Shown here: one piece after another, positions 39,842-48,241 of the stretch
Layout: the number at the start of each line of letters is the position of its first letter
How positions within the stretch are numbered: position 1 is the stretch's first letter
The notes under the pieces: model-generated
The model's input: the letters and a program-made list of their open reading frames with translations, nothing else
The model's database searches: none
Told to the model about the DNA's origin: nothing
Origin: an uncultured Oscillospiraceae bacterium
GTDB taxonomy: Bacteria; Bacillota; Clostridia; Oscillospirales; Oscillospiraceae
Reading direction: 5' to 3'
Length of the DNA stretch: 48,755 bases
Assembly: GCA_934572325.1 (NCBI GenBank)
Contig: CAKTKT010000006.1
Coordinates: 1-48,755, forward strand
Program-made: the position numbers and the translations under genes

Positions 39842-42484
39842 ATGGAAAAGTACGGACTTAATCAGCTCAGGGAGATGTTTCTCAGCTTTTTTGAGACAAA
39901 GGGGCATCTGCGTCTGCCCAGCTTCTCGCTCATTCCGCAAAACGACGCAAGCCTTCTGCTCATCAACTCCGGCATGGCGCCAATGAAGCCCTATTTTAAG
40001 GGTGAGCAGGAGCCGCCGCGCCGCCGCGTCTGCACCTGTCAGAAGTGCATACGCACCGGCGACATTGAGAACATCGGCAAGACCGCGCGCCACGGCACGT
40101 ATTTTGAAATGCTCGGCAACTTCTCCTTCGGCGATTATTTCAAGCATGAGGCTATCGCGTGGAGCTGGGAGTTTCTTACCTCGCCGGACTGGGTCGGCAT
40201 AGATCCCGACAGGCTCTATCCGTCCGTCTATGTCGATGACGACGAGGCGTTCGATATATGGAACAAGGAGATAGGCATCCCTGCCGAGCGTATTTTCCGC
40301 TTCGGCAAGGAGGATAACTTCTGGGAGCACGGCGCGGGACCCTGCGGTCCGTGCTCCGAGATATACTATGACCGCGGACCGGAGTACGGCTGCGGCAAGC
40401 CCGACTGCACCGTCGGCTGCGACTGCGATCGGTACATGGAGGTATGGAACAACGTTTTCTCGCAGTTTGACAACGACGGCGAGGGCAATTACACCGAGCT
40501 CAAGCAGAAGAACATTGACACCGGTATGGGGCTGGAGCGTCTGGCGGTCGTGTGCCAGGGCGTGGATTCGCTCTTCGATGTTGACACGGTCATGAATATC
40601 ACCCACAGGGTCAGCGAGCTGACAGGCGCGTACTACGGCAGAAGCCACAAGATGGACGTGTCCCTGCGCGTCATAACCGATCATATCCGCTCCGCCACGT
40701 TCATGATATGCGACGGCGTGCTCCCCTCCAATGAGGGCAGGGGCTATGTCCTGCGCCGTCTGCTGCGCCGCGCCGCGCGCCACGGAAAGCTCCTCGGCGT
40801 CAACGAGCCGTTCCTCTACAAGGTCATTGACACCGTCGTGCACGAGAACGAGTGCCAGTACCCCGAGCTGCGCGAGAAGCAGAGCTATATCACCAAGGTC
40901 GTCAAGACCGAGGAGGAGAACTTCGCCAAGACCATCGACGCCGGCATGAGAATATTTGCCGACCTTCTCGCCGAGCACAAGGCAAAGGGGGAGAGCGTTT
41001 TCTCCGGCGCTGACGCCTTCAAGCTGTATGATACATACGGCTTCCCGATAGATATTACCATTGAGATGTGCGAGGATGACGGCATGAGCGTTGACGAGGT
41101 CGCCTTCAAAACGCTCATGGAGGAGCAGCGCGTCCGCGCGCGCAAGGCGCGCGAGGCGCTGGGCGATCTCGGCTGGGCAGGACAGGAGTTCGGCAAGGAC
41201 GTTCCGGAGACGGAGTTTGTCGGCTATGACTGCACCGAGAGCGAGGGCACTGTCGCGGCGCTCGCCGCCGTGGGCGAGGTATGCGGCGAGATCACCGAGG
41301 GCATGGACGCCATCGTCGTGCTCGACTGCACGCCGATGTACGCCGAAATGGGCGGTCAGGTCGCCGATCACGGCGTTATGACAGCGGACGGTGTGCTCTT
41401 TGAGGTCAACAATGTCCAGAAGAACAAGGGCGGCAAATATATGCACTACGGCAAGCTCCTCAAGGGGCGCATCGAGCTGGGCGACAAGCTCAAGGTCAGC
41501 ATCGACACCGAGCGCCGCCGCGCCATCGCGCGCGCGCACAGCGCGACGCATCTTCTGCACAGTGCGCTCCGCCTCGTTCTGGGCGATCATGTGCATCAGG
41601 CGGGCTCGCTCGTCGAGCCGGATCGGCTGCGCTTTGACTTCACGCATTTTTCCGCGCTCACGCCCGATGAGATAGGGCAGGTCAACACCGTTATGGCGGA
41701 CATGATCCTTGAGGGCGCGGATATCGAAACGCAGGTCATGAGCTATGACGAGGCAAGGCATCTCGGCGCGACGGCGCTCTTCGGCGAGAAGTACGGCGAC
41801 ACCGTGCGCGTTGTGAGGATGGGCGATTTCTCCACGGAGCTTTGCGGCGGCACGCATCTTGACAACACCGCAAAGGTCGGTATGTTCGTCATTACCTCCG
41901 AGGGCTCCGTTGCCTCCGGCGTGCGCCGTATCGAGGCGATAACCGGACGCGAGGTCATTACGAAGTACATTGCGATGTCCGGTATGCTCAACAAAGTCGC
42001 CGACAGGCTCAAGGCGAGACCGGTCGAGATCATGACCAAGGTGGAAAGTAACCTCAGCGAGATACACGAGCTCCGGCAGAGCATCGACAAGCTCAAGGAT
42101 CAGCTCATGTCCGGACAGGCGGAGCGTATGCTCTACGGCGCGAAGGATATAAAGGGGCTGAAGATAATCACCATCACCAACGGACCTGTCACCGCCGGCG
42201 ACATCCGCAAGCTGGGCGACCAGCTCAAGGAGCGCTTCCCGAACATCGTGGCGGTGCTCGCCGCGACAGGCGAGGACAAGGCGACGATGCTCGCCGTCTG
42301 CGGCAAAAACGCGATCGAGCGCGGCATACGCGCGGGCGATCTCATCAAGAGCATAACAAAGATATGCGACGGCTCCGGCGGCGGCAAGCCCGACTCCGCA
42401 ATGGGCGGCTGCAAGAACGTGCTCAAGCTCGACGATGCTATGGCGGCTGTTGACGACTACGTCAACGAGCACGCCAGGGATTGA
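39842..42484 (+). CDS. alaS: Alanyl-tRNA synthetase
   Basis: Charges tRNA-Ala with alanine and hydrolyses Ser- and Gly-tRNA-Ala. The 880-residue class II enzyme shows motif 2 region RRVCTCQKCIRTGDIENIG (about residues 60-78), motif 3 NEGRGYVLRRLLRR, the editing-domain zinc ligands HSATHLLH and CGGTHLDNT, and a C-terminal DHHA1 domain ending DSAMGGCKNVLKLDDAM-like sequence. GGAGG lies 13 bases before the ATG. It is followed 22 bases later by the HIT gene. A weak -10 (TATACT, about 39818) may precede it. Confidence 0.97.
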   Translation: MEKYGLNQLREMFLSFFETKGHLRLPSFSLIPQNDASLLLINSGMAPMKPYFKGEQEPPRRRVCTCQKCIRTGDIENIGKTARHGTYFEMLGNFSFGDYFKHEAIAWSWEFLTSPDWVGIDPDRLYPSVYVDDDEAFDIWNKEIGIPAERIFRFGKEDNFWEHGAGPCGPCSEIYYDRGPEYGCGKPDCTVGCDCDRYMEVWNNVFSQFDNDGEGNYTELKQKNIDTGMGLERLAVVCQGVDSLFDVDTVMNITHRVSELTGAYYGRSHKMDVSLRVITDHIRSATFMICDGVLPSNEGRGYVLRRLLRRAARHGKLLGVNEPFLYKVIDTVVHENECQYPELREKQSYITKVVKTEEENFAKTIDAGMRIFADLLAEHKAKGESVFSGADAFKLYDTYGFPIDITIEMCEDDGMSVDEVAFKTLMEEQRVRARKAREALGDLGWAGQEFGKDVPETEFVGYDCTESEGTVAALAAVGEVCGEITEGMDAIVVLDCTPMYAEMGGQVADHGVMTADGVLFEVNNVQKNKGGKYMHYGKLLKGRIELGDKLKVSIDTERRRAIARAHSATHLLHSALRLVLGDHVHQAGSLVEPDRLRFDFTHFSALTPDEIGQVNTVMADMILEGADIETQVMSYDEARHLGATALFGEKYGDTVRVVRMGDFSTELCGGTHLDNTAKVGMFVITSEGSVASGVRRIEAITGREVITKYIAMSGMLNKVADRLKARPVEIMTKVESNLSEIHELRQSIDKLKDQLMSGQAERMLYGAKDIKGLKIITITNGPVTAGDIRKLGDQLKERFPNIVAVLAATGEDKATMLAVCGKNAIERGIRAGDLIKSITKICDGSGGGKPDSAMGGCKNVLKLDDAMAAVDDYVNEHARD

Positions 42485-42506
42485 ATTTATAAAAGGAGAA
42501 GCTGAA

Positions 42507-42848
42507 ATGAACGATTGCCTATTTTGCAGGATAATTGCAGGGGAGATCCCGTCCAGTAAGGTCTATGAGGACGAGAACGTGTTCGCCTTCCGCGACATCA
42601 ACCCGCAAGCGCCCGTGCATATCCTCGTCGTGCCCAAGCGGCACATCGCCTGCGCCGACGACATAAGCGCCGAGAACTCTGCGGTCGTGGCGAAGGTGTT
42701 CGAGAGCATTGCAAGGATCGCCAGGGCGGAGGGGCTGGACGGCGGCTACCGCGTCATCAATAACTGCGGCGCGGACGGCGGGCAGACCGTCATGCATCTG
42801 CACTTCCACCTTATTGGCGGCGAAAAGCTGAGCGAAAAAATAATCTGA
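42507..42848 (+). CDS. HIT-family (HINT/PKCI-type) nucleotide hydrolase
   Basis: A 113-residue dimeric nucleotide-binding protein. Family members hydrolyse nucleoside phosphoramidates and aminoacyl-adenylates. It has the N-terminal CLFCRIIAGEIPSSKVYED with a zinc-type CxxC, VPKRHI, and the histidine triad HLHFHLIGG near the C-terminus. ATG 42507 with AAGGAG (42493-42498) is preferred over a Met-like codon in alaS. Its place directly after alaS fits a role in clearing aminoacyl-AMP, but that is inference. Confidence 0.93.
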   Translation: MNDCLFCRIIAGEIPSSKVYEDENVFAFRDINPQAPVHILVVPKRHIACADDISAENSAVVAKVFESIARIARAEGLDGGYRVINNCGADGGQTVMHLHFHLIGGEKLSEKII

Positions 42849-42864
42849 TACAGGGCAAAACGTC

Positions 42865-42898
42865 AAAGCCGTGGGCAAAAGATCCTGCCCACGGCTTT
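42865..42898 (+). terminator. Hairpin after the HIT gene
   Basis: AAAGCCGTGGGCA (42865-42877) pairs exactly with TGCCCACGGCTTT (42886-42898): 13 bp, 8-base loop, ending in TTT. Confidence 0.75.
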
Positions 42899-42967
42899 AA
42901 TATGAAGAGCGTTTGATTTCTAACGCGCGAAAGCTTGTCATAGGATATACCAAAGGGAGTGATGAGC

Positions 42968-43735
42968 TTGATTGACATCAAACGTTTTATTCAGAAGAAC
43001 CGTCCGGTGCTGGCGGCGGTCGGGCTGGTGCTGGCGGTCGCGCTTATGTTCTGGGTCGTGAGCAGTCCGGCGATAGTCGGCGCGTCATCGACGACGCGCC
43101 AGCTTCCGGTCTACTCCGTCCAGCGGGATGACAAGGTCGTCGCGCTGTCGTTCGATGCGGCGTGGGGCAACGAGGACACCCGGCAGCTTATCGACATACT
43201 CAACAAGTACGGCATACATACCACGTTTTTTGTCGTCGGCGACTGGGTGGACAAATATCCGGAGTCCGTCAGGGCGCTCAGCGACGCGGGGAACGAGGTG
43301 ATGAACCACTCGTCGAGCCACGCGCATTTTTCCCAGCTCAGCGAGGAGCAGATAGTGTCCGACGTCACGCAATGCAACGACAAGATAGCGGCGGTCACGG
43401 GCGTAGAGCCGACGCTGTTTCGCTGCCCTTACGGAGAATATGACGACCATGTCATCTCCACCATATGCGGCATGGGCATGACGCCGGTACAGTGGAACGT
43501 TGACAGCCTCGACTGGAAGGGCATCTCCGCCGGAGAGATACAAGGGCGCGTGCTGAAAAACATCACGTCGGGCAGCATCGTGCTGTTCCACAACGCGGCG
43601 GAGAACACCCCGCAGGCTCTGCCGGGGATAATCGAGGCGCTCCTCGCCGACGGATACGCCATTGTGCCCGTGTCGCAGATACTGCTGACAGGTGAGTATA
43701 CCATTGACCACACGGGCAAGCAGTGCGCAAAATGA
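42968..43735 (+). CDS. PdaB-like polysaccharide deacetylase
   Basis: A 255-residue NodB-fold carbohydrate esterase behind an N-terminal signal anchor (VLAAVGLVLAVALMFWVV). Motifs: VALSFDAAWGNEDT (catalytic/metal Asp pair), NHSSSHAHF (HxxxH metal ligands) and FRCPYGEYDD. The sequence resembles PdaB, a deacetylase needed for spore cortex or late sporulation, more than PgdA or PdaA. I favour a TTG start at 42968, since AAGGGAG (42953-42959) is then 8 bases away, against 2 for the ATG at 42962. A convergent hairpin follows. Confidence 0.85.
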   Translation: MIDIKRFIQKNRPVLAAVGLVLAVALMFWVVSSPAIVGASSTTRQLPVYSVQRDDKVVALSFDAAWGNEDTRQLIDILNKYGIHTTFFVVGDWVDKYPESVRALSDAGNEVMNHSSSHAHFSQLSEEQIVSDVTQCNDKIAAVTGVEPTLFRCPYGEYDDHVISTICGMGMTPVQWNVDSLDWKGISAGEIQGRVLKNITSGSIVLFHNAAENTPQALPGIIEALLADGYAIVPVSQILLTGEYTIDHTGKQCAK

Positions 43736-43741
43736 TGAAAT

Positions 43742-43773
43742 ATCCCCGCAGGACACTTTTGTCCTGCGGGGAT
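43742..43773. terminator. Convergent hairpin between pdaB-like and PfkB genes
   Basis: ATCCCCGCAGGAC (43742-43754) and GTCCTGCGGGGAT (43761-43773) form a 13-bp stem around ACTTTT. There is no strong T-run on either side. Confidence 0.65.
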
Positions 43774-43781
43774 GTTCCGCA

Positions 43782-44738
43782 TTACTCCGATAACCTTGCC
43801 ATGACCTCGTCATACTCCGGTACGCTGGATATTCCGCCGGATCTTGTCGTCGAAAGTCCGGCGGCGGCGCAGGCAAAGGCGGCGGCGTCCTCAAGCTCCT
43901 CCACTGTCAGCGCCTCCGGTGGCTTACCGGCTTTTAGGATTTTATACACGGCGGCGCCGCCGAAAATGTCGCCCGCGCCGGTCGTGTCGATAACGTCTAT
44001 GTCGTGCAGACCGGCAGCGAAGCCCTCCGCCGAGGCGTTCTTATACAGGCAGCCGTCCGCGCCGCAGGTGACGAACACGAGCTTCACGCCGAAGCTCTCC
44101 AGAATGTGCGCCGCACCGCCCTCGGGCGAAAGACCGAAGAGGAAGCCGACCTCCTCGTCGCTTATCTTCACGATGTCGGCGTGCGCAAGACCCCACCGCA
44201 TCTGCGCCCTCGCATCGTCGAGACTGCGCCACAGCGGGCGGCGCAGATTGGGGTCGAACGTCACAAGCTTGCCGCTGTCTCTTGCGTACTCCACGGCGCG
44301 GTATGTCGCCGTGCGCGACGGCTCATCCGTAAGTGAGAGCGTGCCGAAATGGAAAACGCGCGCCCTTTCAATAATGCCGAGGTCAAGCTCGGCAAGCTCT
44401 ATGCGCGTGTCCGCGCCGGGCTTGCGCGCAAAGGAAAACTCACGCTCGCCGTGTGCATCGAGGGTGACAAAGGCAAGCGTTGTAAAAAAGTCCTCCGCCA
44501 TTACCATCCCGCGCGTGTCTATTCCCGCACCGTCCAGCGTTTTTATCAGCAGTTTTCCGAACGCATCACTGCCGACCTTGCCGAGCATTGCGGTTCTTGC
44601 GCCATATTTCGAGAGCGCCGCGAGGAAATTCGCGGGAGCGCCGCCGGGGTGCGCCACCATTGTCGGGTAGCCGTCCTCGTCAACGCTCCGGCAGGTAAAG
44701 TCGATAAGCAGCTCACCCAGCGCCGCAACGTCGTACAT
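43782..44738 (-). CDS. PfkB-family carbohydrate kinase (fructokinase-like)
   Basis: A 318-residue ribokinase-fold kinase that phosphorylates a sugar with ATP. It has PGGAPANFLAALSKYGA (about residues 29-45, substrate lid side) and DTTGAGDIFGGA, where the Asp is the catalytic base. The first signature and overall length resemble fructokinases, but the sugar is not certain. ATG 44738 lies two bases after the upstream gene's stop, with GGAGGGG inside the end of that gene, so translation is coupled. No own promoter is seen. Confidence 0.9.
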   Translation of the reverse strand: MYDVAALGELLIDFTCRSVDEDGYPTMVAHPGGAPANFLAALSKYGARTAMLGKVGSDAFGKLLIKTLDGAGIDTRGMVMAEDFFTTLAFVTLDAHGEREFSFARKPGADTRIELAELDLGIIERARVFHFGTLSLTDEPSRTATYRAVEYARDSGKLVTFDPNLRRPLWRSLDDARAQMRWGLAHADIVKISDEEVGFLFGLSPEGGAAHILESFGVKLVFVTCGADGCLYKNASAEGFAAGLHDIDVIDTTGAGDIFGGAAVYKILKAGKPPEALTVEELEDAAAFACAAAGLSTTRSGGISSVPEYDEVMARLSE

Positions 44739-44740
44739 AC

Positions 44741-45085
44741 TTATATAAGCCCCTCCGCCCGAAGAATAGCCTCGACCGCGGCACACGCCGGACAGTCGCA
44801 GTAGGGCACGCCGTCCGCCTTGAGCTGCTCGGCGTGGGCGATGAAGCCCTTGGCGCGCTCCTCGCCGAATACCTGCACGCACATTGCCGAGTGCGCAAAC
44901 TCCAGAAGCTCATCTATGCTCTCAAGATCCTCGCCCAGCTCGGCAAGGTACGCTTTCTTTGCGTCAGCCTCCTTGTCTGTGCCGACAGCGGCGAGATACG
45001 CCTCGGCGGCTGCCCTTGCCTCCGCGCAGCAGGATGGCGCAGCGATGAGCGCCTTTGTTTTTTCGATGATAAAGCTGTTGTCCAT
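44741..45085 (-). CDS. Small CxCxxC protein of unknown function
   Basis: A 114-residue acidic, helix-rich cytosolic protein. It has a conserved-looking C-terminal YCDCPACAAVEAIL (CxCxxC) and an N-terminal FIIEKTKALIAAPSCCAEARAA. I recall similar small clostridial proteins being labelled as Hsp90-like in databases, but nothing here resembles an Hsp90 ATPase or chaperone domain, so I leave it unnamed. A strong promoter and an AAGGAG site precede it. The PfkB kinase follows after two bases, suggesting a shared role. Metal binding by the Cys cluster is a guess. Confidence 0.8.
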   Translation of the reverse strand: MDNSFIIEKTKALIAAPSCCAEARAAAEAYLAAVGTDKEADAKKAYLAELGEDLESIDELLEFAHSAMCVQVFGEERAKGFIAHAEQLKADGVPYCDCPACAAVEAILRAEGLI

Positions 45086-45121
45086 TTGTCATTCTCCTTT
45101 TGCAATGTGATTTATATACAT

Positions 45122-45150
45122 ATTATAACATATACTGTGCACGATTTCAA
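45122..45150 (-). promoter_or_regulatory. Promoter of the CxCxxC-pfkB operon
   Basis: On the minus strand TTGAAA (45150-45145) and TATAAT (45127-45122) are exactly 17 bp apart. It begins immediately after the sdaAA stop codon. Confidence 0.75.
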
Positions 45151-45154
45151 GCGG

Positions 45155-46027
45155 TCAGCCCCGCGGCAGGCTCTCCGCCATGCGCCGCCCAGTCGGGGTC
45201 GCGGCAAGCCCGCCCTGACCCGTCTCTCTCAGGCTAGTCGGCATCGCGTCGCCAACCTCGCCCATCGCGTCTATGACCTCGTCGGCGGGGATGTGCGCGG
45301 TTATACCGGCGAGCGCCATATCCGCCGCGCTCACGGCGTTCACCGCGCCGATGACGTTGCGCTTCACGCACGGGATCTCAACCAGACCCGCCACGGGATC
45401 GCACACAAGCCCCAGAAGATTTCCCAGCGCGATGGCAAAGGCGTGGGCGCATTGCTCATCAGTGCCGCCCATAATGTGCGTCAGCGCCGCCGCCGCCATT
45501 GCGCTGGCAACGCCGATCTCCGCCTGACAGCCGCCCTGCGCACCCGATACGCTCGCCCGCGCGGCGGCTACCTGACCGAAGCCCGCCGCGATGTAGAGCG
45601 CCTGCAAAATGACCTCCGTGTCCGGCGCGCGCTCCTCCGCAAGGGGGATGAGCACCGCCGGCAGCACGCCGCAGCTTCCCGCGGTCGGCGCGGCGACGAT
45701 GCGCTTCATGCAGGCGTTGCACTCGGCGACCTTGAGCGCCTCCTCCGTCACGCGCAGAAAATACGCGCCGCCCAGCAGTGCGCCGCTGTCTGCGGCGGCG
45801 CGGAGCTTTGCCGCGTCTCCGCCTATGAAGCCGCTGTTTGAGCGGTCATCGGCGCGGTATTGTGCGCTGGACTGACGCATGGCGTCCCAAAGCTGCCCGA
45901 TCTGGCGGTGCGAGGACTCCCGTGTGCAGCCGTTTTCGCGGCAGTCGTCGTCGCGGATGACGGCATACAGCGGTCTGCCGGACAGCCGCGCCGCGGCGAG
46001 CATTGACGAAATGCTGGTGTAGCTCAT
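45155..46027 (-). CDS. sdaAA: L-serine dehydratase, alpha (catalytic) subunit
   Basis: With the beta subunit it deaminates L-serine to pyruvate and ammonia through a [4Fe-4S] cluster. The 290-residue protein has APTAGSCGVLPAV, MGGTDEQCAHA and CDPVAGLVEIPCVKRN. The Cys residues around these are the expected cluster ligands. ATG 46027 overlaps the sdaAB stop by an ATGA, so the two subunits are coupled. The cluster is oxygen-sensitive, which fits an anaerobe. Confidence 0.95.
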   Translation of the reverse strand: MSYTSISSMLAAARLSGRPLYAVIRDDDCRENGCTRESSHRQIGQLWDAMRQSSAQYRADDRSNSGFIGGDAAKLRAAADSGALLGGAYFLRVTEEALKVAECNACMKRIVAAPTAGSCGVLPAVLIPLAEERAPDTEVILQALYIAAGFGQVAAARASVSGAQGGCQAEIGVASAMAAAALTHIMGGTDEQCAHAFAIALGNLLGLVCDPVAGLVEIPCVKRNVIGAVNAVSAADMALAGITAHIPADEVIDAMGEVGDAMPTSLRETGQGGLAATPTGRRMAESLPRG

Positions 46028-46692
46028 GCCGTCTCCTCCTGATTGAATATCGTTATCTTCTTTATCCCGTCGATGTGCAAAAGCCACTCCTCAATATCCG
46101 TGGGGATGGGCTGGTCACATTCGAGTATCATGACGGCGTAGCCGCCCTGCTCGCTGCGGTAGAGCTGCATGGTGGCAATGTTTATCTGCCGCTGCATGAG
46201 CGCCGTGGTCACGGCGGCGACATGACCGGGCACGTCCTGATTGTGGACGATGAGCGTGTTGTGCTCGCCGGAGAAGTTTGTTTCTATCCCGTCGAGCGAG
46301 ACGATGCGTATCCGCCCGCCGCCGATGCTCTCCGCGACGACGTCAAGCGTGCGTCCGTTTCTGCCGGTGAGCTGAAGCCGCGCGGTGTTCGGATGCGCGT
46401 TTCGCATCTGCACGTTTTTGAATGTGTAGGAGAGACCGCGCTCCCTCGCAAGCTCGAAGCTCTGCGGGATGCGCAGATCGTCCGGCGACATTCCGAGAAG
46501 TCCGGCGATCAGCGCACAGTCCGTGCCGTGCCCGCGTCCGGTCAGCGCAAAGCTGCCGTGCAGGGATATGTCCGCGTGCACGGGCTCGTCGCCAAGCAGC
46601 TTTCTTGCCGTCAGCCCTATGCGCACCGCGCCCGCCGTGTGGCTGCTCGACGGTCCCACCATCACGGGACCGAGTATGTCAAATAAACGCAT
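46024..46692 (-). CDS. sdaAB: L-serine dehydratase, beta subunit
   Basis: A 222-residue partner of SdaAA. The N-terminal part (about 1-140) has the serine-dehydratase beta signature GPSSSHTAGAVRIG and GHGTDCALIAGLLG. The C-terminal ACT domain (about 148-220) holds HNQDVPGHVAAVTTALMQ. ACT domains bind amino acids, here probably serine, for regulation. The start is ATG 46692 with GGGGATGG upstream. Confidence 0.95.
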   Translation of the reverse strand: MRLFDILGPVMVGPSSSHTAGAVRIGLTARKLLGDEPVHADISLHGSFALTGRGHGTDCALIAGLLGMSPDDLRIPQSFELARERGLSYTFKNVQMRNAHPNTARLQLTGRNGRTLDVVAESIGGGRIRIVSLDGIETNFSGEHNTLIVHNQDVPGHVAAVTTALMQRQINIATMQLYRSEQGGYAVMILECDQPIPTDIEEWLLHIDGIKKITIFNQEETA

Positions 46693-46724
46693 ATGCCATC
46701 CCCTTATTGATACAAATATGTGAT

Positions 46725-46753
46725 ATTATAAAGCCTGTGTGCGCAAAAATCAA
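46725..46753 (-). promoter_or_regulatory. Promoter of sdaAB-sdaAA
   Basis: On the minus strand TTGATT (46753-46748) and TATAAT (46730-46725) are exactly 17 bp apart. The -10 box and first transcribed bases lie within a 19-bp sequence (46714-46732) identical to that of the glnS promoter, including the palindrome AATAT-GTG-ATATT (46715-46727). Confidence 0.7.
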
Positions 46754-46800
46754 GGCGGCAGAGCGGCATTAAGCGAAAACTACATAAAAATGGATATTCA

Positions 46801-46829
46801 TTGACAGATGACCCGCGCGGTTATAGAAT
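46801..46829 (+). promoter_or_regulatory. Promoter of the PLP-enzyme gene
   Basis: TTGACA (46801-46806), a 17-bp spacer and TAGAAT (46824-46829) are seen. The start near 46836 leaves a leader of only about 15 bases, nearly all of it the AAAAGGAGG ribosome-binding site. Confidence 0.75.
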
Positions 46830-46850
46830 ACCGGAAAAGGAGGCGCTGAA

Positions 46851-47960
46851 ATGAAATATTACGAGCTTGATACGCCGTCTCTGCTCATCGACAGGGATCG
46901 GCTCACGGATAACCTAAAAATGATGCAGAGCTATGCCGATGAAAACGGATGCGCACTGCGTCCGCACACGAAAACGCACAAAATGCCGGATATTGCAAAA
47001 ATGCAGCTTGAAACCGGAGCGCACGGCGTCGCGGTGTCCAAGGTGGGCGAGGCGGAGGCGATGAGCGCGCACGGCATACGCGATATTTTCATCGCCAATG
47101 AGATCGTGGGCGACATGAAGCTGGCGCGTATCGCCGCGCTTGCAAAGAGCGGCGTGACCGTCGCGTTCGGCGTTGACGCGCCGTGTCAGGTGCGCGCGGC
47201 GGAGCGCCTGTTCGCCGCGTCCGGCGTCACGGTCGATGTGCTGATAGAGCTGGAGGTCGGCGAGTGCCGCTCCGGCATTATCGAGGAGACGGACTTTGCC
47301 GCCCTGCTCGGGTGCATAAAGGAATGCCCGCACGTCGGCTTTCGGGGGATATTCTCGCACGACGGCAACAGCTACCGCGCACCCGATATTGCCGCGCTCA
47401 ACGCCATATCCGACGGGGCGCAGCGCCGGACGCTGCATTTCGCCCGTCTTGCGGCGGAGCGCGGTATGCCCTGCCGCACGGTCAGCTATGGCGCGACGCC
47501 CACGTTCATCAACCGCGTGAAGATACTAGACGGCATTACGGAGCTCAGACCCGGAACGTACGCCCTCATGGACGCATCGCAGGCGCACGCGGTCGGCACA
47601 ACGGAGCACTGCGCCGCCACGGTGCTCGCCACCGTGATAAGCAGACCCACCGCCGAGCGGACGATACTCGATGTGGGTGCGAAGGGGCTGACGATGCAGC
47701 GGCGCACGCAGGGCATATGCGCCACGCCCGGCAACGGCACGGTATTGGAACAGCCGGACGTGCATATAGCTTCCGTTTTTGACGAGCACGCCATCATAAA
47801 CAACGCGCGCTTTCGCGACAGCGTTGAGATAGGTGACAAGGTGCGCATCATACCGGTGCATATCTGCCCCGTGTGCAATCTGTATGACCGCGCGTATCTC
47901 GTCTCCGGCGAGGAGGTCGTGCGCGAGATGGAGATCTCGGCACGCGGCAGGCTGCAATAA
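46851..47960 (+). CDS. D-serine dehydratase/D-threonine aldolase-like PLP enzyme
   Basis: A 369-residue fold-III (alanine-racemase-type) enzyme. The PLP lysine lies in RPHTKTHKMPDIA (about residues 41-53), SYGATPTF and GTYALMDASQ contact the cofactor, and C-terminal HICPVCNLYDRA holds the His and Cys that bind zinc in eukaryotic-type D-serine dehydratase. It could deaminate D-serine or cleave D-threonine. Divergence from the L-serine dehydratase operon favours a D-serine role, but this is inference. AAAAGGAGG lies seven bases before the ATG. Confidence 0.85.
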   Translation: MKYYELDTPSLLIDRDRLTDNLKMMQSYADENGCALRPHTKTHKMPDIAKMQLETGAHGVAVSKVGEAEAMSAHGIRDIFIANEIVGDMKLARIAALAKSGVTVAFGVDAPCQVRAAERLFAASGVTVDVLIELEVGECRSGIIEETDFAALLGCIKECPHVGFRGIFSHDGNSYRAPDIAALNAISDGAQRRTLHFARLAAERGMPCRTVSYGATPTFINRVKILDGITELRPGTYALMDASQAHAVGTTEHCAATVLATVISRPTAERTILDVGAKGLTMQRRTQGICATPGNGTVLEQPDVHIASVFDEHAIINNARFRDSVEIGDKVRIIPVHICPVCNLYDRAYLVSGEEVVREMEISARGRLQ

Positions 47961-47991
47961 CAGTGAGCGGAACATGGGCGCTGATAAGCAG

Positions 47992-48024
47992 AGCGGCGGA
48001 ACAGATAAGACCTGTTCCGCCGCT
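47992..48024. repeat. 13-bp inverted repeat after the PLP-enzyme gene
   Basis: AGCGGCGGAACAG (47992-48004) pairs exactly with CTGTTCCGCCGCT (48012-48024) around 7 bases. No T-run follows on either strand. It may still stop or protect the converging transcripts. Confidence 0.6.
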
Positions 48025-48037
48025 CGGTTACGAAATG

Positions 48038-48211
48038 TTATTTTGTTATAACAGGCTTTCCCTCCGCGTCCAGCAGCGGGGTCAAGCCGCCGGAATACCC
48101 GCTTGCAATATAGAGATAATTCACGCCCGTTTCCTTATCTACATATATTGTTTTCTTGACCAATACGCCGCTCTCCTGATATACTGTCTCAAATCTTTTT
48201 TCCTTGCTCAT
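48038..48211 (-). CDS. DUF6440-like small protein
   Basis: A 57-residue protein too short for ordinary cutoffs. It reads MSKEKRFETVYQESGVLVKK followed by a VDKETGVNYLYIASGYSGG motif and ends in LTPLLDAEGKPVITK. This matches my memory of the DUF6440 family, whose core is VDKETGVNYL...GGLTPLLD. Function unknown. GGAGG lies nine bases before the ATG at 48211. It sits 30 bases after the end of ridA on the same strand, so the two may be cotranscribed. Confidence 0.85.
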   Translation of the reverse strand: MSKEKRFETVYQESGVLVKKTIYVDKETGVNYLYIASGYSGGLTPLLDAEGKPVITK

Positions 48212-48241
48212 TTTGCTGCGCCTCCAAATTCGAGCAGCGGC

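Noticed and set aside
39704..42472. 922-residue open frame opposite alaS
   Set aside because: Shadow of AlaRS. Low-complexity Val/His/Arg-rich composition typical of antisense frames.
44741..45085. Hsp90-type chaperone
   Set aside because: At 114 residues with no GHKL ATPase motifs, the name seen for relatives is not supported by sequence.
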